This document shows positions 7,394-10,915 of a DNA stretch of 10,915 nucleotides, in pieces. The DNA is taken from assembly GCA_004325065.1 (NCBI GenBank), contig PITI01000557.1, forward strand, positions 1 through 10,915, in the 5' to 3' direction. Origin of the DNA: Hamiltosporidium magnivora (taxonomy: Eukaryota; Microsporidia; Dubosqiidae). The position numbers and the translations under genes are program-made. How positions within the stretch are numbered: position 1 is the stretch's first letter; each line of letters begins with the position of its first letter. Below the pieces are notes generated by a model. It was not told the origin of the DNA and did no database searches. It worked only from the letters and a program-made list of their open reading frames with translations.

Positions 7394-9220
7394 ATGACAA
7401 AAGACTTATTAGAAAAATATTTTGAATCGCGCAATATTTTACACATTTTATCACTTTTTATAGAAAAAGGAATCGATGAACCATTTTTGCTTTGTAGATT
7501 GAAATATTCCGATTTGGAAAAACTTGGTGTCAGTGACTATTCTGATCGTAGGAAAGTATATGAAATTATAACTATTATAAAGAATGAGTTACAAGACAAT
7601 TTGGAGGAAAACAATACATTGGAAAGTTTGGTTACATTTATCAGTGAAAGTAATTCTTCTCCTATAGAATCTTTATCTTTGAAATCTCCTATACGTTTTT
7701 CTACGAATACACATATATCTGATTTACAAGATTCTAAGATATTACAAAGAAATAGAAATAATTTGAGAGAAACAGTTTCATTTCATCCTACAGTTTCACC
7801 CAGGGAGAAAAATATAACTAAAAAAGGAGAATCAGGCATGGTTTTGGATGGAAATCAAACTAACAAAAGTAAAATTACAGTGTGTGTACGAAAAAAACCT
7901 ATTGATTCAAAAGATATGGATATGATTGACATAGAAAAGAATGTAGTAACTTTAAATGAGCCAAAAGTACGTTTGGACTTAAAAAAATACACTGAGCAAC
8001 ACGTTTTTAGTTTCGATTTTGTTTTTAGCTCTTCTTCAAAAAATGAAGAAGTCTATTGTAAGTCTGTATTTGAGATAGTTAGTTATGTTTTGAATGGTGG
8101 TAACGGCACTGTTTTGGCTTATGGACAGACGGGTACCGGAAAGACTCATACAATGTTCCATCCACATACCGGCATTGTGTTTCGAGCACTTACGGATCTT
8201 TTAAACTCCGAAAATATCCTACAAATTTCATTTTTGGAAATTTATAACGAAAAAATCTTTGATTTGTTAAATTACAGAAACAAAATCGAAATGAGGGAAT
8301 TTAAAGGAAGCGTATTTTTTGTAGATTTAAAGCAAGAAGAAGCTAATACGTTTGAAGATGCATGCAAAATAATAAACCACGGCTTAAACCATAGAAGAAC
8401 AGGCATTACAGATACAAATACAGAATCATCAAGGTCACATGCAATTCTTAAAATTTCAATTAAGAAAAATACAGTAAAAAACGTAAAGAATAATAACTAT
8501 TCAACTGAAGAAGTAAAATATTTTTCAAAAAATTTAAAAATTTGTGAATCTGAAGAAAAAAAAAGTTGTAAAATATCAATTGAAGACCAAAGTATCGTAT
8601 TTGTAGATTTAGCTGGAAGTGAAAGAGGAAATGATAGAAAAACGGTAGCAAGTAACACCAAAAATGAAGGCGCAGAAATAAATAAAAGTCTCTTGGCTCT
8701 TAAAGAGTGTATAAGAGGATTGAATAAAAAATTTAAACATCTTCCTTTTAGGCAGAGTAAATTAACTCAAATTTTGAAAAATTCACTCATTGGGGTTTCA
8801 AAAACCTGTATTTTAGCAACAATCAATCCCTCGGTATTCTGTGTAGATCATTCATTGAATACACTGAGGTATGCGTATAGAATTAAAGGAAATCAAAAAA
8901 GTCCGAAAAAACAGATATCAGGTGCACCGCAATCTTTTTATGACAAAATTAAAAATAAAAAGTCACCAAATAAATATTTTATAAGAAATTCAATTGAAAA
9001 TACTTTGTATAGAGATTCATCATCAATTACCACATCTTCATTATCTTTTAATACTTTAAAAGATGAAATTGATGATGTAAATTTGGCAAAAAAACGTGTA
9101 AATTGTGTAATGCACAAAATTAAACAAGCTATCAGTACAACAGAAGATATCAGTATTGTTGAGGTTGCATATGATGGATTGATAAAAATAGAAAATCAAA
9201 TAAATGATATGAAATTTTGA
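7394..9220 (+). CDS. SAM-domain kinesin-13 family motor (KIF24-like architecture)
   Basis: The 608-residue kinesin has an N-terminal SAM domain (about 3-64) with DLEKLGVSDYSDRRKVYEII, a pattern also seen at the start of animal KIF24. A Ser/Asn-rich, basic linker covers 66-158 and the motor about 159-497. Nucleotide-binding motifs are intact: P-loop GQTGTGKT (244-251), switch I NTESSRSH (342-349), switch II DLAGSE (405-410). VCVRKKP (163-169), LNEPKVRLDLKKY (187-199) and LLALKECIRGL (433-443, with the kinesin-13 KEC) place it in kinesin-13, whose members remove tubulin from microtubule ends instead of walking. The loop-2 KVD triplet is RLD here (193-195). About 36 extra residues (about 360-396) separate switch I from switch II. 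The tail (498-608) is basic then helical. A spindle role is inferred. It starts at the first in-frame ATG after the CCC motif, with no clear AATAAA near the stop. Confidence 0.93.
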   Translation: MTKDLLEKYFESRNILHILSLFIEKGIDEPFLLCRLKYSDLEKLGVSDYSDRRKVYEIITIIKNELQDNLEENNTLESLVTFISESNSSPIESLSLKSPIRFSTNTHISDLQDSKILQRNRNNLRETVSFHPTVSPREKNITKKGESGMVLDGNQTNKSKITVCVRKKPIDSKDMDMIDIEKNVVTLNEPKVRLDLKKYTEQHVFSFDFVFSSSSKNEEVYCKSVFEIVSYVLNGGNGTVLAYGQTGTGKTHTMFHPHTGIVFRALTDLLNSENILQISFLEIYNEKIFDLLNYRNKIEMREFKGSVFFVDLKQEEANTFEDACKIINHGLNHRRTGITDTNTESSRSHAILKISIKKNTVKNVKNNNYSTEEVKYFSKNLKICESEEKKSCKISIEDQSIVFVDLAGSERGNDRKTVASNTKNEGAEINKSLLALKECIRGLNKKFKHLPFRQSKLTQILKNSLIGVSKTCILATINPSVFCVDHSLNTLRYAYRIKGNQKSPKKQISGAPQSFYDKIKNKKSPNKYFIRNSIENTLYRDSSSITTSSLSFNTLKDEIDDVNLAKKRVNCVMHKIKQAISTTEDISIVEVAYDGLIKIENQINDMKF

Positions 9221-9234
9221 ATTAATAATTAGTT

Positions 9235-9457
9235 ATGAGTTTCTCTCTCTATGACTCAGTTTTTTTATTTTCCGTGAAAGAAAATCAAAAATTAAAATCC
9301 AAGAAGAAAAGAATTTAATTCTTATAAAATTATTCTTAACCGTTTACAGAAAAAGGTGAATATAGAAGATTTTATTTATCTTTTTAATAGTGAAGTGGAA
9401 AATAAAATATTAGAATTTTTTATTGACAATTCATTTGTAAATTGTCGTAGATTATAA
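9235..9457 (+). pseudogene. Possible small hypothetical gene broken by one frameshift
   Basis: An ATG 14 nt after the kinesin stop opens 27 codons (MSFSLYDSVFLFSVKEN...) ending at TAA 9316-9318. A second frame, open from 9295 to TAA 9455-9457, continues as NRLQKKVNIEDFIYLFN and KILEFFIDN. The frames differ by one base, and an A-run at 9307-9310 sits at the junction, so a single extra A would explain the break. Joined, it would be about 73 residues. The second part has a protein-like mix of acidic and hydrophobic residues. I do not recognise the family, and no CCC motif precedes the ATG. It could be a real small gene with a sequencing error, a young pseudogene, or chance: about 48 open codons in this DNA is uncommon but not impossible. 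Confidence 0.3.
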
Positions 9458-9863
9458 ATAAATTTTTAGTTTTTTTTAATTCTTTAAAGCAAAAGCTTAA
9501 ATTTGTTGTATCATTTTCAGTTTTTCTTTTTTATCTCAGAAATTCTAAATAAATAAATTAAGATTTGGTATTAATATTTGCAATAAATTTTTAAATTTTC
9601 TATTTATTGTTTATTTAGTTTCTTATTTTCCTTTAAATTCTGTTTAAAGCAATATTTTGTGTGTTTCGATAAAAATTGTAAAATTTAATGTTTCCGTTAG
9701 GAATTATAAAATTATTTTTCTTTTAATTTTAATAAATAAAGCATTGGTTGTAAGCCAATATGAAGTATTATGATGTAAATATTACTTGCGAAACGAAGAT
9801 ACAGAAATATTAAAAATAAATTGTACTATTAGATTAATATTATTTGCAATTATATAAACACCC
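9458..9863. other. AT-rich intergenic, no gene seen
   Basis: AT- and T-rich spacer with no supportable reading frame. A small hairpin, ATTGGTT-GTA-AGCCAAT, lies at 9743-9759 (7 bp with one G-T pair), without a T-tract or other sign of an RNA gene. Confidence 0.55.
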
Positions 9864-9872
9864 AAAAAAAAA
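9864..9872 (-). terminator. RNA polymerase III T-tract terminator of tRNA-Ile
   Basis: Nine A on the + strand give nine T on the minus strand, directly after the discriminator base of the tRNA. This is a strong pol III stop signal. Confidence 0.85.
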
Positions 9873-9946
9873 TGCTTCCACTGGGGATCGAACCCAGGAC
9901 CTTCGCGTTATTAGCACGACGCTCTAACCTACTGAGCTACGGAAGC
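9873..9946 (-). tRNA. tRNA-Ile (anticodon AAU)
   Basis: The minus-strand sequence folds as a full cloverleaf of 74 nt including discriminator A. Acceptor GCTTCCG pairs with TGGAAGC, with one G-T pair. The D stem is GCTC/GAGC. Anticodon stem TCGTG/CGCGA holds the loop CTAATAA, with anticodon AAT at 9912-9910 (minus), read as Ile. The T arm is CTGGG-TTCGATC-CCCAG. The internal pol III promoters are present: A box at 9939-9928 (TAGCTCAGTAGG) and B box at 9894-9885 (GGTTCGATCC). There is no intron after position 37. CCA is not encoded, as expected for a nuclear eukaryotic tRNA. The arm sequences closely resemble eukaryotic tRNA-Ile(AAU). Confidence 0.96.
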
Positions 9947-10338
9947 TGTAATTTCTATTTGTGTTACTATAAAATTAGTATTAAAATGTTACAATTGATA
10001 TAAATAGAAATTCATTTGAAGATTTTTTTGGTTTAATTTAGAATTTTATATCAAACAAACTAAGTTTTAAATAAAATTTAAATTTATATGAGACAAAATC
10101 AAATAGCATTTATAAATATAACTAACAAATTTTAAAATAAGTGAAATATCTAAAATAAAAATACGAGTTTGTTGCATTTTTACAATCACATTCACATTAT
10201 ATTATGCCAAAAAGTTTCTCGAATATAACAAATAGAATGTGGTATTATAAACAAAATTAATGCTATATTAGTCAAAAAATTCTATTGCGTATGTTTATTA
10301 CACCTGTGGGAGGAAGGGGACACATAAAAATTAAATAT
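9947..10338. other. AT-rich intergenic, no gene seen
   Basis: AT-rich DNA upstream of the tRNA gene. It contains an 11-bp perfect inverted repeat, AATTTCTATTT (9950-9960) and AAATAGAAATT (10002-10012), and a GC-richer patch around 10303-10323. No reading frame is supportable. Confidence 0.5.
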
Positions 10339-10355
10339 TTCGAAAAATTTTCGAA
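10339..10355. repeat. 17-nt palindrome TTCGAAAA-A-TTTTCGAA
   Basis: Two perfect 8-bp arms flank a single central A. It lies 5 nt before the first 12-bp direct repeat that flanks the truncated insertion. It could be a protein-binding site or chance; nothing else indicates a function. Confidence 0.5.
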
Positions 10356-10360
10356 TCTAA

Positions 10361-10610
10361 GGTACTGTTAATACTTACTTACTTATTTCGTTCCTCTTTT
10401 ACCCCTCAGTCTCCAGGATGAACAAAGTAATATTTACCATTTGTTTCTTTAAATCAGCTGAAACTCGGGATTATAAAGGATTGGCCTTAAGACCGGTGTG
10501 GTTTATATCCCAACACAATTGCAGTAAAGATTTTAATACGAATTGTATACATTTATTATCAAACAGAAAGTTTTTAATGTGGTTATGCTCTTTCACCTGG
10601 TACTGTTAAT
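10361..10610 (-). mobile_element. Short 5'-truncated non-LTR-type insertion with target-site duplication
   Basis: A perfect 12-bp direct repeat, GGTACTGTTAAT, lies at 10361-10372 and 10599-10610. It encloses 226 bp that is richer in G and C than the surroundings. Read on the minus strand the enclosed sequence ends GAACGAAAT followed by AAGTAAGTAAGT (10384-10373), directly against the repeat. A short tandem tail at one end, a target-site duplication and strong 5' truncation are the hallmarks of target-primed reverse transcription by LINE-type elements. The insert carries no complete gene. A 63-codon frame on the + strand (10418-10609) runs opposite to this orientation and resembles no protein I know. 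Membership in the same family as copies A and B is not shown. Confidence 0.6.
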
Positions 10611-10631
10611 TTTATAAAATATTTATTTAAA

Positions 10632-10661
10632 AGTATCACATCTTTTTAAAATAGTGGCAAG
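10632..10661 (+). repeat. Isolated copy of the 30-nt core repeat
   Basis: This begins AGTATCACATC and ends ATAGTGGCAAG. It is identical in length to the cores at 3048-3262 and differs from the third of these by one base (AAAATAG for AAAGTAG). The bases before it (TTATTTAAA) also match the linker before copy 4. The following linker is not conserved, so this is a dispersed single unit about 7.4 kb from the array. Confidence 0.85.
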
Positions 10662-10915
10662 TTTTAGTTTATTTTCATGACATTAACGCAGTTCTAGGTT
10701 ATACATAAATACTGCTACCCCAACACTCCATCGGTAACCCCTGCGATACCTACGTCCCAAAGCCTTTTATCTACCAGGTGTTTAGAACCTAATTTATAGG
10801 CGAGACAGTTGCCCAGAGTTCTTTAATGTCCGCTGCATGAAGTGTGATCGAAGGCCGAAGCCCCCCTGGGCTCCCCCAGGAATATGCAGCATTCCCACTT
10901 ACTCTACACTTTCTG
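10662..10915. other. GC-richer segment with inverted repeats, unknown origin
   Basis: From about 10690 the base composition rises to roughly half G+C, unlike anything else here. Inverted repeats are nested: GCTGCAT (10832-10838) with ATGCAGC (10884-10890), enclosing CCTGGG-CTCC-CCCAGG (10865-10880). The + strand frame is open from 10786 to the window end (43 codons), and the opposite strand also has an interrupted frame. Neither resembles a protein I can name with confidence. The segment may be the edge of a mobile element with a structured untranslated region, or foreign DNA. It is cut by the window end. Confidence 0.45.

Noticed and set aside
8471..8581. Unspliced intron in the kinesin gene
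   Set aside because: The segment stays in frame without a stop and lacks a clear microsporidian-type 5' splice site with a branch/TAG acceptor. An insertion in the protein is simpler, although RNA data could overturn this.
8460..8651. 63-codon minus-strand frame inside the kinesin gene
   Set aside because: It is antisense to the Lys/Asn-rich insertion of the motor, and its Leu/Phe-rich translation is the expected complement of A-rich codons.
9743..9759. Small hairpin as an RNA gene or terminator
   Set aside because: The stem is only 7 bp with a G-T pair and a 3-nt loop, with no T-tract, no conserved RNA motif and no adjacent transcript. It is listed only as part of the intergenic description.
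10418..10609. 63-codon + strand frame starting MNKVIFTICFF
   Set aside because: It lies within the 226-bp insertion bounded by direct repeats and its stop is in the right-hand repeat. The tandem tail indicates that the element reads on the other strand, and no family is recognisable.
10680..10915. Ribosomal RNA fragment as an explanation for the GC-rich end
   Set aside because: I recognise no conserved SSU or LSU core sequence on either strand.

Overview
The window looks like nuclear DNA from a microsporidian (or a very close relative). It is extremely AT-rich. The only full-length genes are two compact, intronless eukaryotic ones: the mRNA 3'-end processing factor CFT2/CPSF100 and a SAM-domain kinesin-13. 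A eukaryotic tRNA-Ile with a pol III T-tract is also present. Both protein genes have a C-run exactly 5 nt before the ATG, like the CCC-type start-codon motif known from microsporidia. The low gene density and the retroelement relics suggest a large-genome species. I cannot name the genus.

Layout. 1-2427: a heavily mutated relic on the + strand of a non-LTR retrotransposon with a reverse transcriptase and an R2/R4-type C-terminal region (copy A). 2428-3594: AT-rich DNA with a tandem array of a 59/67-bp unit (about 3013-3275). 3595-5631 (minus): CFT2/CPSF100. 5632-7393: the long divergent intergenic region. It holds a degenerate inverted copy of the array motif (5869-5895), a second relic of the same retroelement family covering only its C-terminal end (copy B, about 6040-6721), and a 75-bp tandem repeat (7047-7257). 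7394-9220 (plus): SAM-kinesin-13. 9235-9457: a possible small frameshifted reading frame. 9873-9946 (minus): tRNA-Ile(AAU). 10361-10610: a short sequence with an (AAGT)3 tail between perfect 12-bp direct repeats, which looks like a 5'-truncated retrotransposon insertion. 10632-10661: an isolated copy of the array's 30-nt core. About 10680-10915: a GC-richer segment with nested inverted repeats.

The two protein genes have unrelated jobs, pre-mRNA cleavage/polyadenylation and microtubule dynamics. They are divergent neighbours separated by mobile-element debris, so there is no sign of an operon or a functional cluster. The main interest lies in the retroelement relics, the dispersed 30-nt repeat, and the altered motor signature of the kinesin. 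I see no evidence for a new defence or biosynthetic system.
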